From Campylobacter sp. TTU_617 (GTDB lineage Bacteria > Campylobacterota > Campylobacteria > Campylobacterales > Campylobacteraceae), in NCBI RefSeq assembly GCF_016599045.1, contig NZ_JAENKV010000001.1, positions 62,001 through 126,000 on the forward strand: a stretch of DNA of 64,000 bases, given 5' to 3'. The translations under genes and the position numbers were made by a program. Positions 28,304 through 38,538 of the stretch are shown here, one piece after another (the stretch's first letter is position 1; each line of letters starts with the position of its first letter). The notes below the pieces were generated by a model. That model did no database searches. It saw only the letters and a list, made by a program, of their open reading frames with translations, and had not been told where the DNA came from.

Positions 28304-29546
28304 CAATTAATTCCAAAGGATGTCTAAAGATAGTTTGAATTTTTTCTTTCTCTAAAGAATTTGAAATTTGCATTCTACAAGCAGAGCATTCAGCACTAAC
28401 AAAATGTGCTTTTGTTTGCTTAATGTTCAAGGTTTTTTTATCTGCTATTTTTAGACTTTCATTATATAAATTTATTTGAGTGTTAATACCGCCAAAACCG
28501 CAACATACATCACTCTCGTGCATTTCTTTTAAAATAAAATTATTTTTTAAAAGTTCTCTTGGTTCTTTAAAAATACCTTGAGTTTTTTTAGAATGACAAG
28601 GATCATGATAGGTTATAATAAAATCTGTTTTCTTTTGCTTACTTAATAATTCTTTTAAAGAAGTTTTATGATAAAAATATTCTGTTGCAAGATAAATTTT
28701 AGAAGAAAGTTTTTTTGCTCTTTTTGCCCATTCTTTTTGATTAATAGAATTAAAAAAATATTCATAATCTTTTCGTATCATTGAAGAACAAGTTGCTTCA
28801 GCGATAATAATAGCATCTAAATTTTCAAGTTTTTTTTCAAAATACTCTATATTTTTTTTTGCAAGTTTTTCTACACTTTTAAAATCACCATTAAAAAAAT
28901 GTACTACAGCACAACAATTTTGATCTTTAAGTAAATCTACATTAATTTTTAATTTTTTAGCTATTTTAAGAACAGCCTTAGCGCTTTCATCATAAAAATA
29001 ATTTTGTAAGCATCCTACAAAAAATCCTATAGTTTTTTCTCCTTGATTATCAATAAAATCTGCATTAGATTTTAAAAAACTTTTTTTAGTAAAAGAAGGG
29101 AATAAGCGATCTTTTTTGATAAGAGATATGTTAAATTTAGATTTCATTCCTAAATTTCCATTTTGTATTTTAAAAATGCAAGGATTAAAAATATAGCCTA
29201 ATTTTGCAATAAAATCTAATATTTTTCTATTTCTTAAAAAAAATAAAATTACTTTTTTATATAAAGATAATGATCTTTGGAAATCTTTATGACGAAAATC
29301 TATTATAGCTTTATCAACTTTTAAATCAAAGGGACAAATTTCAGTACAGCTTGTACATAAAAAACAAGAATCAAAAATATTTTTTAAATCATTATCACAA
29401 GAAATTTCTCCTTTATTATAAGCAGACAATAGTTCTAAAAAACCTCTAGGATTATGAAGCTCATCTTTTTTTACCTCATAAATTGGACAAGTTTGGATAC
29501 ATTTACCGCATTTAACGCAAGCGCTAGTAATTTTATCAATCATCAT
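28287..29546 (-). CDS. Iron-sulfur oxidoreductase subunit, GlpC/GlcF type
   Basis: A 419-residue protein with two N-terminal ferredoxin motifs (CVKCGKCIQTCP at residue 10, CFLCTSCTEICP near 63) and two C-terminal CCG domains (NCCAVVHFF; DPCHSKKTQG with VCCGFGG). This layout is shared by GlpC, GlcF and LutA, which pass electrons from a flavin dehydrogenase to quinone or a partner. No flavin subunit is adjacent, so the substrate is unknown. The start overlaps the hemN stop by one base. A second Met follows immediately and could be the real one. Confidence 0.88.
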   Translation of the reverse strand: MMIDKITSACVKCGKCIQTCPIYEVKKDELHNPRGFLELLSAYNKGEISCDNDLKNIFDSCFLCTSCTEICPFDLKVDKAIIDFRHKDFQRSLSLYKKVILFFLRNRKILDFIAKLGYIFNPCIFKIQNGNLGMKSKFNISLIKKDRLFPSFTKKSFLKSNADFIDNQGEKTIGFFVGCLQNYFYDESAKAVLKIAKKLKINVDLLKDQNCCAVVHFFNGDFKSVEKLAKKNIEYFEKKLENLDAIIIAEATCSSMIRKDYEYFFNSINQKEWAKRAKKLSSKIYLATEYFYHKTSLKELLSKQKKTDFIITYHDPCHSKKTQGIFKEPRELLKNNFILKEMHESDVCCGFGGINTQINLYNESLKIADKKTLNIKQTKAHFVSAECSACRMQISNSLEKEKIQTIFRHPLELIAMIID

Positions 29547-30901
29547 TATAAAGTTTTTGAAAAAACCTTTTTATCTTCATCTATTTTTCTTAAATAAACA
29601 TCAAAACACATTGCAATATTTCTTATAAGCAAAACACCTGTTTCATTCACTTTAATCATTTTGGAATCTCTTTGAATAAAATCTTTATATTCATCTAAAT
29701 TTATCAAATCTTCTTTAAAGTATTCAAAAAAATCTATATTAAATTCTGTTTCTATCATTTTAATATCTAAGCAAAAATTTGCCATTAAACTCATAATAAC
29801 AGCTTTTCTTATCTTATCATCTTCATTTAAAATAATACCTTTTTCAAAAGGTAATTTTTTATTATCAATAGCTTCTTGATATTTTAATATATCCTTATAA
29901 TTTTGAGCATAATAACTCTCGCCCTCCCCTATGCTAGTTAGCCCTACACCAATTAAATTAGCACCTTTTCTAGTGGTATAACCTTGAAAATTTCTATGTA
30001 AAGTATTATTTTTTAGAGCTTTAAAAAGCTCATCATCGCTCTTTGCAAAATGATCCATTCCTATCATCTTATAGCCATTTTGAGTTAAAAATTTTTCACA
30101 ATATTCCAAAATAGAAAGTTTGATATCAGGAGTTGGTAAAGTACTCTCATCAAATTTTCTCATATTTTTCTTAAGCCAAGGAACGTGAGCGTAATTAAAA
30201 ATAGCTAAACGATCAGGATTTAACATAATAACTTTTTCTAAAGTCTTGGAAAAACTATTTAAATCCTGATAAGGCAAACCATAAATAAGATCAACATTGA
30301 CAGATTTAATCCCTCTTTCTCTTACCATATTAATAGCATTTTGTGTCAATTCAAAAGGTTGGATTCTATGAATTTCTTTTTGAACTTTTTCATCAAAATC
30401 TTGCACTCCAAAACTAATGCGATTAAAATGATTTTGTGCTAAAGTATCTGCTTGCTCTTCATTTAAAAATCTAGGATCAATCTCGCAACTAAGCTCTGCA
30501 TTTTCATCAAAATTATCAAAAGTATTCTTAATCTTTAAAATTAAATTTTTTAATTGCTTGGCGCTAAAAAAAGTAGGAGTACCACCACCAAAATGCATTT
30601 GAACAACTTTACGTTTAGTATCTATTATATCTTTTAACAATTCTAACTCTTTAAAAAGATATGTTAAATATTTTTCTCTATTCTCTTCTTTTGCAGTGTA
30701 AATCACGTTACATCCGCAAAAATAACAAGCACTTCTACAAAATGGTAAATGAAAGTATAAAGAAATATCTTGTTTTTGTTCTTTTAAAAATCGAATATAT
30801 TCTTCATATTTAAAATTTACATTAAATTCAACAGCAGTAGGATAAGAAGTATATCTAGGTCCAGCCTTAGAGTATTTTGTAAAAGCCTTATAATCTCTCA
30901 T
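29546..30901 (-). CDS. hemN: Oxygen-independent coproporphyrinogen III dehydrogenase HemN
   Basis: A 451-residue radical SAM enzyme that decarboxylates coproporphyrinogen III to protoporphyrinogen IX without oxygen, in haem synthesis. The cluster motif is Cys-x3-Cys-x2-Cys in FHLPFCRSACYFCGCN (about residues 53-68). The glycine loop MHFGGGTPTFF and the HemN C-terminal domain (GMDHFAKSDDEL, NFQGYTTRKGANLIG) are also present. It is true HemN rather than HemW, as it starts with the SKAGPRYTSYPTA motif. It overlaps the preceding gene by four bases. hemB lies two genes upstream. Confidence 0.96.
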   Translation of the reverse strand: MRDYKAFTKYSKAGPRYTSYPTAVEFNVNFKYEEYIRFLKEQKQDISLYFHLPFCRSACYFCGCNVIYTAKEENREKYLTYLFKELELLKDIIDTKRKVVQMHFGGGTPTFFSAKQLKNLILKIKNTFDNFDENAELSCEIDPRFLNEEQADTLAQNHFNRISFGVQDFDEKVQKEIHRIQPFELTQNAINMVRERGIKSVNVDLIYGLPYQDLNSFSKTLEKVIMLNPDRLAIFNYAHVPWLKKNMRKFDESTLPTPDIKLSILEYCEKFLTQNGYKMIGMDHFAKSDDELFKALKNNTLHRNFQGYTTRKGANLIGVGLTSIGEGESYYAQNYKDILKYQEAIDNKKLPFEKGIILNEDDKIRKAVIMSLMANFCLDIKMIETEFNIDFFEYFKEDLINLDEYKDFIQRDSKMIKVNETGVLLIRNIAMCFDVYLRKIDEDKKVFSKTL

Positions 30902-31374
30902 TTTCTCACTCTTTCCATCATAGCTTCCATATCAACAAAAAGATTTGGATGTTCTTTTTTTATATCAGCTATAAGTTTTTCTAAATCTATATTAATTTCC
31001 ATTAAAGCACCATTTTTTGCTCTTTTTTTTATCTCATCCATAGCAACCGTCCAAGCATCATTAAAATCAATTGGAATTTGTTGGTAGATAGCTTTTTCAA
31101 GTTTCAATTCAAAATTCTCTTTTTGTGTTTGTTTTAAACTTTCTAAAATATTTTTTAAACTTTTTAAAGATATAAGAGTATGAATTTCATCGTTTTCATC
31201 TACCATAAACCAAGGTTCTGGATTTTCAAAACTTCCGTTTTTTAAAATTAAAATTTTTTCATTATTATCTGTTTCTTTAAGCTCTAAAATAGTTTGTTCT
31301 TCTTTTTTTAAGCCTAAATTCTGAGAAAATTCATCAATGCGTTTTAAACAAATAGCGTGTTTATTTGATTTCAT
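30898..31374 (-). CDS. Conserved hypothetical protein between hemB and hemN
   Basis: A 158-residue soluble protein, rich in Glu, Lys and Leu, with no motif I recognise. The ATG follows the hemB stop directly and its stop overlaps the hemN start, so it is part of a haem-gene operon. It corresponds to Cj0993c. In C. jejuni I recall argF lying between this gene and hemB; here it is absent. Confidence 0.75.
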   Translation of the reverse strand: MKSNKHAICLKRIDEFSQNLGLKKEEQTILELKETDNNEKILILKNGSFENPEPWFMVDENDEIHTLISLKSLKNILESLKQTQKENFELKLEKAIYQQIPIDFNDAWTVAMDEIKKRAKNGALMEINIDLEKLIADIKKEHPNLFVDMEAMMERVRK

Positions 31375-32361
31375 TTAAGCTCCTTTATTTTGTAAAAGTT
31401 TAGCTAATTCTTTTGCATGATAAGTAATTATAAGTTTTGCTCCAGCTCTTTTAAATGCAATCATAGTTTCTAAAACTATTTTATCATAATCAATAACTCC
31501 AGCTTTTTTACCTGCTTGCAATAAAGCATATTCTCCGCTAACATTATAAACACAAATAGGAAGTTTTGAACTTAAACTTAATTCTTTAACAATATCAAGA
31601 TAAGCTAAAGCTGGTTTTATCATTAAAATATCTGCACCCTGCTTTTCATCTTCTAAACTCTCCATTAAAGCTTCTTTAGCGTTAGCAAAATCCATTTGAT
31701 AAGTTTTTCTATCTCCATAACTTGGAGCTGATTGTGCAACATCTCTAAAAGGACCATAGTAGTTTGAAGCGAATTTAGTAGAATATGCCATAATAGGTAA
31801 ATTTTCAAAACCATTTTCATCTAAAGTTTTTCTTAAAGTATAAATAATACCATCCATCATACCGCTTGGCGCTATCATATCAACTCCTGCCTTTGCGTGT
31901 ATTAAGGCTTGTTTGGCTGAAATTTCTAATGTAGCATCATTATCCACACTCTTTGTTTTCATATCAATAATACCACAATGACCATGATCTGTATATTCAC
32001 AAAAACAAAGATCACTTATAACAATTAAATCAGGAAATTCCTTTTTAATAGCTTTAATACTTGTAGCAATCAACCCATTTTCATCTAAGGCATCACTGCC
32101 ACAACTATCCTTTTTATCAGACTCTAAAACTCCAAACAATATAATAGCCTTAATGCCTAATTCTTTAATTTCTTTGCATTCTTTTAAAATTTCATCTAAA
32201 CTCATTTGAAAAACTCCTGGCATTGAAGGAATTTCTTTTTTTATACCTTTAGAATTTACAACAAAAAGTGGATAAATTAAATCATCAATATTTAAAAAAT
32301 TTTCTCTCACCATTGATCTTATATTTTCATTTATTCTTAATCTTCTAAATCTTTTAAACAT
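31375..32361 (-). CDS. hemB: Delta-aminolevulinic acid dehydratase (porphobilinogen synthase) HemB
   Basis: A 328-residue enzyme that condenses two aminolevulinates into porphobilinogen. It has the metal-binding Cys/His segment [14 protein letters not shown], and the two active-site lysines in [15 protein letters not shown] and [10 protein letters not shown]. The start [15 protein letters not shown] is chosen because AAAAGGAAAA precedes it. A longer frame of 22 residues upstream has no site and enters the ribA promoter. It heads an operon with Cj0993c-like, hemN and the iron-sulfur gene. Confidence 0.96.
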   Translation of the reverse strand: MFKRFRRLRINENIRSMVRENFLNIDDLIYPLFVVNSKGIKKEIPSMPGVFQMSLDEILKECKEIKELGIKAIILFGVLESDKKDSCGSDALDENGLIATSIKAIKKEFPDLIVISDLCFCEYTDHGHCGIIDMKTKSVDNDATLEISAKQALIHAKAGVDMIAPSGMMDGIIYTLRKTLDENGFENLPIMAYSTKFASNYYGPFRDVAQSAPSYGDRKTYQMDFANAKEALMESLEDEKQGADILMIKPALAYLDIVKELSLSSKLPICVYNVSGEYALLQAGKKAGVIDYDKIVLETMIAFKRAGAKLIITYHAKELAKLLQNKGA

Positions 32362-32379
32362 AACTTTTCCTTTTTTTGA

Positions 32380-32385
32380 TACAAT
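32380..32385 (+). promoter_or_regulatory. Putative sigma70 -10 element for ribA
   Basis: TTTTTTTGATACAAT has a T-rich lead and TACAAT, 34 bases before the ribA ATG. The divergent hemB promoter must lie in the same 58-base gap, so the two promoters overlap. Confidence 0.45.
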
Positions 32386-32419
32386 ATTAGCATAAAATTT
32401 ATTATAGAAAGTATTATAA

Positions 32420-32980
32420 ATGGACATAAAAATTTCAGAAATTGCAAACTTACCAACTAAATGGGGCTTATTTAAAATTCAAAGCTTCAAAGAAAATGAC
32501 AAAGAACATCTTTGTATATTTAAAGATGAACCTAAAAATACTTTAAATTTAAGAATTCATTCAGAATGCTTAACGGGAGATGCATTAGGGAGTTTAAAAT
32601 GTGATTGCGGTGAACAGCTTGAATTTTCTCTTAAATATATACAAGAATCAGGTGGAATGGTTATGTATTTAAGACAAGAGGGAAGAGGTATTGGACTTTT
32701 TAACAAAGTTAATGCTTATGCTTTACAAGATAAAGGATTTAATACCATAGAAGCTAACCATCAATTAGGTTTTAAGGCTGATGAAAGAACTTACGAGATT
32801 GTTAAATTTATCTTAGATTTTTATAAAATTACTAAAGTAAATTTAATAACCAACAACCCAGAAAAACTTCAATGTATTAAAGACAATATAGTTGCAAGAA
32901 TTCCTATACTAATAGAAACTAATCGTTTTAATGAAGAATATATTCATATTAAACAAACTCAAATGGGTCATCTAAAATAA
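32420..32980 (+). CDS. ribA: GTP cyclohydrolase II RibA
   Basis: A 186-residue GTP cyclohydrolase II, the first enzyme of riboflavin synthesis. The zinc-binding segment [21 protein letters not shown] and the catalytic region [15 protein letters not shown] are present, and the C-terminal [10 protein letters not shown] is typical. It is the monofunctional form without the RibB domain. The rsmG ATG follows its stop with no gap. Confidence 0.96.
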   Translation: MDIKISEIANLPTKWGLFKIQSFKENDKEHLCIFKDEPKNTLNLRIHSECLTGDALGSLKCDCGEQLEFSLKYIQESGGMVMYLRQEGRGIGLFNKVNAYALQDKGFNTIEANHQLGFKADERTYEIVKFILDFYKITKVNLITNNPEKLQCIKDNIVARIPILIETNRFNEEYIHIKQTQMGHLK

Positions 32981-33583
32981 ATGCATTTATATTTAGAAAA
33001 TTTAGATTTTTTAAAAGAATATGATATCAAAAATTTTGAAAACAAAATTCAAATTTATAAAAATCTCTTAAACAAATATAATCGTATTCACAATTTAACC
33101 CAATTTAAGACTATTGATGAAAATATCATTGATAGTCTTAAAATACTAGATTTTAAAGACTTAAATTTTGCTAAAAATATTATAGATATCGGAAGTGGAG
33201 CTGGATTTCCTGCTATTTTTTTAGCTTTTGTTTTAAAATCGCAATTTTATCTTTTTGAACCAAATGCCAAAAAAGCTGCTTTTTTAAGAAATGTTAAAAT
33301 AGAATGCAAGCTTGATAATGTTTTTATTGTAAAAGAAAAAATACAAGATTATAAATCTCAATTAACAGCAGATATTATAACTTCAAGAGCTTTTAGTGAT
33401 ATTTCTTCTTTAATAAAACTTTGTAGAAATTTTTATAACGAACATACTCTTTTTTTACTTTATAAGGGAAGTAAAGTTTATGAAGAATGTAAAATTTTAA
33501 AAGAATATGAAATTATAGAAAGAGATTTTAGAAAATATTGCCTTTTTAAAGGAATTTTACCACAAAATTCCTTTAAAAGCTAA
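32981..33583 (+). CDS. rsmG: 16S rRNA (guanine-527-N7)-methyltransferase RsmG
   Basis: A 200-residue methyltransferase (GidB). The lead-in [11 protein letters not shown] and SAM loop [18 protein letters not shown] are diagnostic, with [11 protein letters not shown] later. It methylates G527 of 16S rRNA, and its loss gives low-level streptomycin resistance in many bacteria. It directly abuts ribA. Its last codons overlap the convergent yeiH by 27 bases and lie inside a hairpin. Confidence 0.95.
   Translation: MHLYLENLDFLKEYDIKNFENKIQIYKNLLNKYNRIHNLTQFKTIDENIIDSLKILDFKDLNFAKNIIDIGSGAGFPAIFLAFVLKSQFYLFEPNAKKAAFLRNVKIECKLDNVFIVKEKIQDYKSQLTADIITSRAFSDISSLIKLCRNFYNEHTLFLLYKGSKVYEECKILKEYEIIERDFRKYCLFKGILPQNSFKS
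33544..33578. terminator. 15-bp hairpin inside the rsmG/yeiH coding overlap
   Basis: TTTTAAAGGAATTTT and its exact complement surround an ACCAC loop. Both stop codons lie in or at the edge of the structure (yeiH TAA at 33557-33559, rsmG TAA at 33581-33583). It reads as a bidirectional terminator built from coding sequence. Confidence 0.65.
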
Positions 33584-34654
33584 AGTTAAAAAATATCCTA
33601 TTACAATCAAAGAAAAAGCCAAAATTAACGCTAAAGCAAATACCTTAAAACCGCTTTTTAAGAATTTTTTAAAATCTATTTGAAGCCCTAAAGCAGCCAT
33701 AGCATAAACAATACAAAGAGTACATAATAGCTTTCCTGTACTAATAATAAAGTGAGTATCAATACCTAAAAAATACTCTTGTTTCGATAAAAAAGTATTA
33801 ACGGCAATCATAATTAAAAAAGCAAAAGCAAAATAAGGAATAGTAATTGTTTTTGAAGTTTTTTTAGAATTTTGATGTCTTGTTTTTGTAAAAAAATATG
33901 TTACGATTAACAAAAACGGAACAAGCAAAATAACTCTCATCATTTTAATAATAATAGCTAAATTAGCTGCACCTTGACTAAAATTTGACATATCTTTTGC
34001 CATTTCAGCTGCTCCAACAACATTAGCCACTTCGTGTAAAGTAGCTCCCATATAAACACCCATAGCATTTTGATCAAAATAAGGAATTAAATCGAAAGAA
34101 AAGAATATAGGATATAAAAACATAAATATAAGACCGAAAATTACAACCGTTCCAACAGCTAAAATTCCTTTAAAAGGATCAGATTTTAAAGAAGATTCAA
34201 GAGCCAAAACGGCAGCAGCACCACAAATTGAACTTCCAGCACCCACAAGCATTGAAGTTTCTTTATCGAGTTTAAAAATTTTCGTTCCTATTACAACAGA
34301 AAGTAAAAATATAACTACAATAATCAAAAAAGAAAGTAAAAATCCCCATAAACCTACACTTAAAAGCTCTGTTAAAGTAATATTAAAACCATATAAAACA
34401 ATACCGAGTCTTAATAATTTTTTAGCACTAAAATGCACTCCAGCTTGAAAAGTATGTTGATATTTAAAAAACCAAGGAGAAAGAAGCACTCCTATAATAA
34501 TAGCAAAAGCAGTGGCAGCAAGATGAGTAGAATCTTTAATGCTTTGTAAACTAGAAAGATACATTGAGCAAGCTACAATACAAGAAACAAAAAACAGACC
34601 TTTAAAATTTGACTTTACTATTATCAAACTTTTTATAAAAATATTAGCTTTCAT
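33557..34654 (-). CDS. YeiH-family (UPF0324) membrane transporter, putative sulfate exporter
   Basis: A 365-residue membrane protein with about ten helices, family PF03601. Recognisable parts are [29 protein letters not shown] and [13 protein letters not shown]. Members are annotated as putative sulfate exporters; the substrate is not proven. A LysR gene is divergent 121 bases away, as yeiE is near yeiH in enteric bacteria, where YeiE is linked to sulfite stress. AAGGATAA precedes the ATG. Confidence 0.88.
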   Translation of the reverse strand: MKANIFIKSLIIVKSNFKGLFFVSCIVACSMYLSSLQSIKDSTHLAATAFAIIIGVLLSPWFFKYQHTFQAGVHFSAKKLLRLGIVLYGFNITLTELLSVGLWGFLLSFLIIVVIFLLSVVIGTKIFKLDKETSMLVGAGSSICGAAAVLALESSLKSDPFKGILAVGTVVIFGLIFMFLYPIFFSFDLIPYFDQNAMGVYMGATLHEVANVVGAAEMAKDMSNFSQGAANLAIIIKMMRVILLVPFLLIVTYFFTKTRHQNSKKTSKTITIPYFAFAFLIMIAVNTFLSKQEYFLGIDTHFIISTGKLLCTLCIVYAMAALGLQIDFKKFLKSGFKVFALALILAFSLIVIGYFLTLAFKGILW

Positions 34655-34730
34655 TCAAAATTATCCTTAATAAATTTTTGATTATTATATTTTTTTTGTA
34701 ATAATTATAAAAATATATTATTTTAATATT

Positions 34731-34736
34731 TATAAT
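34731..34736 (+). promoter_or_regulatory. Putative -10 element for the LysR gene
   Basis: TATAAT 39 bases before the LysR ATG in the divergent yeiH-lysR gap. The gap is extremely AT-rich, so chance matches are likely. A LysR site (T-N11-A) can be drawn in many ways and is not called. Confidence 0.35.
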
Positions 34737-34775
34737 AATTTTATTAAATCTTTATATTAAAACAAGGAGACATCA

Positions 34776-35669
34776 ATGAAAATTAAGGATATGGAGATTT
34801 TTTTAGATCTTTTAAATACGCAAAGTCCAACTTTAACCGCTAGTAATTTTTCCACATCTCAACCTAATGTTTCCATTATTATTAAAAATTTAGAAGAAAC
34901 TTTATCAACAATACTTTTTGAACGCTTAGGAAAAAAACTTCTTCCTACATCAAAAGCTTTACTTATAGGAAAAATTTGGCTAAAACTTGTTGAAGATTAT
35001 TATAAAAGCTTAGAAATAATAAATGATGATACAACTTTATTAGGTGAAATTAATATTGCATCAACTCAAAGTATTTCAGAATATTTTGTCAATGAAATTT
35101 TATTTAAATTTAAAGATAATTTTCCAAAAGTAAATGCACATCATCAAACACAAAATACACAAAAGAGTCTCCATCTTTTAAAAAATGGCTTAATTGAAAT
35201 GGCTATTATAGAAACAAATATAGCACAAAGCTATATAGATCACGAATCTTTCATAAAGAAAGAATGGTATGAAGATGAATTAATCGTTGTAAGTGCCAAT
35301 GAAGAATTAAAAAATAAAGAATTTTACATTGATGAACTTTTAGATAAAAAATGGATTTTTAGAGAAAAAGGTTCTGGCTTAAGAGATGCTTTTTTGAAAA
35401 AAATTGGCAAAGTATCTAAAAATTTTCCAATCTTTCTAGAACTTGATAGAGCAAATGCCATAAAAGAACTTATTTTAAAACAAGATGCTATTTCATTTTT
35501 TTCTAAAAAAGCTGTTGAAAGAGAGTTGCAAAATAATATACTTTACCCAATTAAAATAAAAAATATAAATTTAAAAAGAAAATTTTACGTGGTAAAAAGA
35601 AAAGATTATAGTTTTAACAGAGCTTTAGATAAATTTGAAGATTTTTTATTTGAATATAAAAATTTATAA
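34776..35669 (+). CDS. LysR-family transcriptional regulator
   Basis: A 297-residue LysR-type regulator. The N-terminal winged helix (MEIFLDLLNTQSPTLTASNF, SQPNVSIIIKNLEETL, LFERLGKKLLPT) is followed by a periplasmic-binding-protein-like effector domain (EINIASTQSISEYFV, EMAIIETNI, REKGSGLRDAF). REKGSGLRD is the typical inducer-pocket phrase. It probably regulates the divergent yeiH-type transporter. AAGGAGA is its binding site. C. jejuni Cj1000 is the likely orthologue. Confidence 0.92.
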   Translation: MKIKDMEIFLDLLNTQSPTLTASNFSTSQPNVSIIIKNLEETLSTILFERLGKKLLPTSKALLIGKIWLKLVEDYYKSLEIINDDTTLLGEINIASTQSISEYFVNEILFKFKDNFPKVNAHHQTQNTQKSLHLLKNGLIEMAIIETNIAQSYIDHESFIKKEWYEDELIVVSANEELKNKEFYIDELLDKKWIFREKGSGLRDAFLKKIGKVSKNFPIFLELDRANAIKELILKQDAISFFSKKAVERELQNNILYPIKIKNINLKRKFYVVKRKDYSFNRALDKFEDFLFEYKNL

Positions 35670-35690
35670 GCTTAACTATGAAAAATATAA

Positions 35691-35696
35691 TATAAT
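35691..35696 (+). promoter_or_regulatory. Putative -10 element for the murA operon
   Basis: TATAAT 34 bases upstream of the GTG start at 35731, in a 61-base gap after the LysR gene. Confidence 0.45.
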
Positions 35697-35730
35697 TATT
35701 TTATATAAATCACTATTTTAAGGTATAAAA

Positions 35731-36111
35731 GTGTTATTTTTTGGTCATAAACTTATAAAAACGAAAAATTTTTTTCATGTAAAAGAAACGTATTTTCAAA
35801 ATAATGCTATTAATTATTTTTTTTATAATGAAAATTTAATAGAAAAAGCTAAAAAAAATAATTATGAATTTGCAATACTTGCTCAAAAAAAAGATGATTT
35901 TTTCCTTTCTAATGCACTTGGGGCAAAATATATTATTTGTAAAGATGAAAAATTAGCTAAATTTGGAGCTAAAGTGGCTGAATTCTATCTTTTTGATTCT
36001 AAAATTTTGTTAATAGTTGATAATTTCAAAAATTTAGATAAAGTATTTAAACTCAAAATAGATGGTGTTATTTTAAATACTTTGATTAATTTTTATCTTC
36101 AAGGAAAATAA
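35731..36111 (+). CDS. Hypothetical protein upstream of murA
   Basis: A 126-residue protein starting at GTG with AAGGT upstream. The second half ([36 protein letters not shown]) looks like an alpha/beta fold, but I recognise no family. Its stop overlaps the murA start, TAATG. It equals Cj0859c by position. Function unknown. Confidence 0.75.
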   Translation: MLFFGHKLIKTKNFFHVKETYFQNNAINYFFYNENLIEKAKKNNYEFAILAQKKDDFFLSNALGAKYIICKDEKLAKFGAKVAEFYLFDSKILLIVDNFKNLDKVFKLKIDGVILNTLINFYLQGK

Positions 36112-37367
36112 TGACTTATTTGGAAATCGAAGGTGTTAATTGTTTATCAGGTAATATAGAAATTAGCGGAGCTAAAAATGCTGCTTTGCCTTTAATTGCT
36201 TCAAGCATTCTAGCAAAAAATGAAATTAAATTATCAAATATTCCTAACGTTGCTGATATTAAAACCTTATTTAATCTTCTTCAAAATTTAGGTGCTTATT
36301 GTGAATTTAAAAACAATACTGCCATTATTGATACAAGCACACTTAAAGAAACTGTAGCAAAATATGATATTGTAAGAAAAATGAGAGCTTCGATTCTTAC
36401 TTTAGGACCTTTGCTTGCTAGGTTTGGAAATTGTGAAGTATCTTTACCTGGAGGATGTGCTATAGGACAAAGACCTATAGACCTACATCTTTTAGCGCTT
36501 GAAAAAATGGGGGCTAATATCCAAATAAAACAAGGTTATGTTGTAGCAAGCGGAAATCTTAAAGGCAATGAAATCATTTTTGATAAAATCACTGTTACAG
36601 GAAGTGAAAATATTATTATGGCAGCAGCACTTGCTAAAGGCAAAACAAAACTTATTAATGTTGCCAAAGAACCAGAAGTTATTCAACTTTGTGAAGTTTT
36701 AAAAGAAAGTGGATTAGAAATTAATGGCATAGGAACTGATGAAGTAGAAATTATAGGCACAGATGGAGAACTTTTAGAATTTAAAGATATACAAGTAATT
36801 CCAGATAGAATAGAAGCAGGAACTTATCTTTGCGCAGGAGCTATTGTTAATTCTCAAATTTCAATTTCTAAAAGCAATCCTTCACATTTGAGTGCTGTAT
36901 TATCAAAACTTGATCAAATGGGTTTTAAAACCTTAATTGAAAAAGATACTATAACCCTACTTCCGGCAAAACAAATTTATCCTATTGAAATTTTAACAAG
37001 TGAATATCCTGGCTTTCCTACAGACATGCAAGCACAATTTATGACCTTAGCCTTAAAAGCTAATGGAACAAGTATTATTGATGAAAGATTATTTGAAAAT
37101 CGATTTATGCATGTTAGTGAACTTTTAAGAATGGGTGCTGATATAAAGCTAAATGGTCATATCGCCACTGTTGTTGGGGGTAAAGAGCTTAATGCTGCTG
37201 ATGTAATGGCAACTGATCTAAGAGCTTCTTCTGCGTTAATATTAGCAGCACTTGCAGCAAAAGGAACAAGTAGAGTGCATAGAATTTATCATCTTGATAG
37301 AGGCTATGAAAATTTAGAAGAAAAATTTAAATCACTAGGTGCAAAAATCACAAGGCTGGAAGAATGA
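36111..37367 (+). CDS. murA: UDP-N-acetylglucosamine 1-carboxyvinyltransferase MurA
   Basis: A 418-residue EPSP-synthase-like enzyme that adds phosphoenolpyruvate to UDP-GlcNAc, the first committed step of peptidoglycan synthesis. It has GAKNAALPL, the catalytic Cys116 in [15 protein letters not shown] (the fosfomycin target) and [15 protein letters not shown] near the end. The cysteine is intact, so no intrinsic fosfomycin resistance by Asp substitution is expected. It overlaps moeA by four bases. Confidence 0.97.
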   Translation: MTYLEIEGVNCLSGNIEISGAKNAALPLIASSILAKNEIKLSNIPNVADIKTLFNLLQNLGAYCEFKNNTAIIDTSTLKETVAKYDIVRKMRASILTLGPLLARFGNCEVSLPGGCAIGQRPIDLHLLALEKMGANIQIKQGYVVASGNLKGNEIIFDKITVTGSENIIMAAALAKGKTKLINVAKEPEVIQLCEVLKESGLEINGIGTDEVEIIGTDGELLEFKDIQVIPDRIEAGTYLCAGAIVNSQISISKSNPSHLSAVLSKLDQMGFKTLIEKDTITLLPAKQIYPIEILTSEYPGFPTDMQAQFMTLALKANGTSIIDERLFENRFMHVSELLRMGADIKLNGHIATVVGGKELNAADVMATDLRASSALILAALAAKGTSRVHRIYHLDRGYENLEEKFKSLGAKITRLEE

Positions 37368-38533
37368 AAAATATATTTCAAACTTTAGAAATTTTAGAAA
37401 AAAATATCAAAAGTATAAATGAATTTGAAATAATATCATTAGAAAATGCCAAAGATCGTTTTTTATTTGAAGATATAAAATCAAAAAAAAATCTTCCTTC
37501 TTTTGATAATGCAGCACTTGATGGATATGCTTTTAGATTTGAAGATAGGTTTAATGCCTTAAGTGTAAAAGGAACAATCTTAGCGGGAGATAAAGAAGAT
37601 AAAAAAATAGAACAAAATGAATGTTATAAAATAATGACAGGATCTAAAATTCCTAGCAATGCTGATACTATTATTATGCTTGAAGATGCTTTTCTTGAAA
37701 ATGACAAACTTATTATAAAAAAAGATATTAAACAATACAATGCTTATCGCTTTAAAGCAGAAGAACTTAAAGAAGATGAAATTATTTTAAAAAAAGGGGA
37801 AAAATTAGACAGTGCAAAAATTACCCTACTTGCATCTCAAGGAATTTACAAAATCAAAGTCTTTAGAAAAATTAAAATAGGAATTTTTTCAAGCGGAAAT
37901 GAGCTCAAAGAACCTTGGCAAGAATGCGATAAAGATGCTATTTATAATGCTAACGCTCTTGGTATTTTTTCACTTCTTTTATGTCCTAGCTGTGAAATTT
38001 CTTATCTTGGAATTATTAAAGATAATTTTTTAGATACAAAAGAAGCTTTAGAATTTAATAATTTTGATCTTTTATTAACAAGTGGCGGAGCAAGTGTTGG
38101 AGAAGCTGATTTTATGGAAGAAGCTTTAAAAAAACTAAATTTTATTCCTATTTTTAAAGGAATAAAAGCAAGACCTGCTAAACCTAGTAAACTTTATTGT
38201 AAAGATAAAAATTATATTTTAATACTTCCTGGAAATCCTATGGCAGCTTATTTATCTTGCTTTATCCTTGCTTTAAAAATCATACATCTTTTTTGTTGCA
38301 ATACTCAAAGTTACTTAAGCATTGAAGCTAAAATGGGAAAAGATTTAAAACTTAAATCGGGTAGAAATAATTTGATATTAGGAAATTTAGAACAAGATTT
38401 TTTCTATCCTATAAAACAAAATTTTGGTTCAGGAATGATTATGCCACTTATAAAAAATAATTTTTTATTTATAAGCAATGAAGAACAAGAATATATTAAA
38501 CAAAATGAAAAAATTAAAATAATACTACTTTAA
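37364..38533 (+). CDS. moeA: Molybdopterin molybdenumtransferase MoeA
   Basis: A 389-residue enzyme that inserts molybdate into adenylylated molybdopterin. Motifs include [50 protein letters not shown] and [13 protein letters not shown]. It overlaps murA (ATGA). A MogA-type adenylyltransferase, which works one step earlier, is convergent next door. C. jejuni carries more than one moeA; this is the copy after murA. Confidence 0.95.
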   Translation: MKNIFQTLEILEKNIKSINEFEIISLENAKDRFLFEDIKSKKNLPSFDNAALDGYAFRFEDRFNALSVKGTILAGDKEDKKIEQNECYKIMTGSKIPSNADTIIMLEDAFLENDKLIIKKDIKQYNAYRFKAEELKEDEIILKKGEKLDSAKITLLASQGIYKIKVFRKIKIGIFSSGNELKEPWQECDKDAIYNANALGIFSLLLCPSCEISYLGIIKDNFLDTKEALEFNNFDLLLTSGGASVGEADFMEEALKKLNFIPIFKGIKARPAKPSKLYCKDKNYILILPGNPMAAYLSCFILALKIIHLFCCNTQSYLSIEAKMGKDLKLKSGRNNLILGNLEQDFFYPIKQNFGSGMIMPLIKNNFLFISNEEQEYIKQNEKIKIILL

Positions 38534-38538
38534 TTTTT

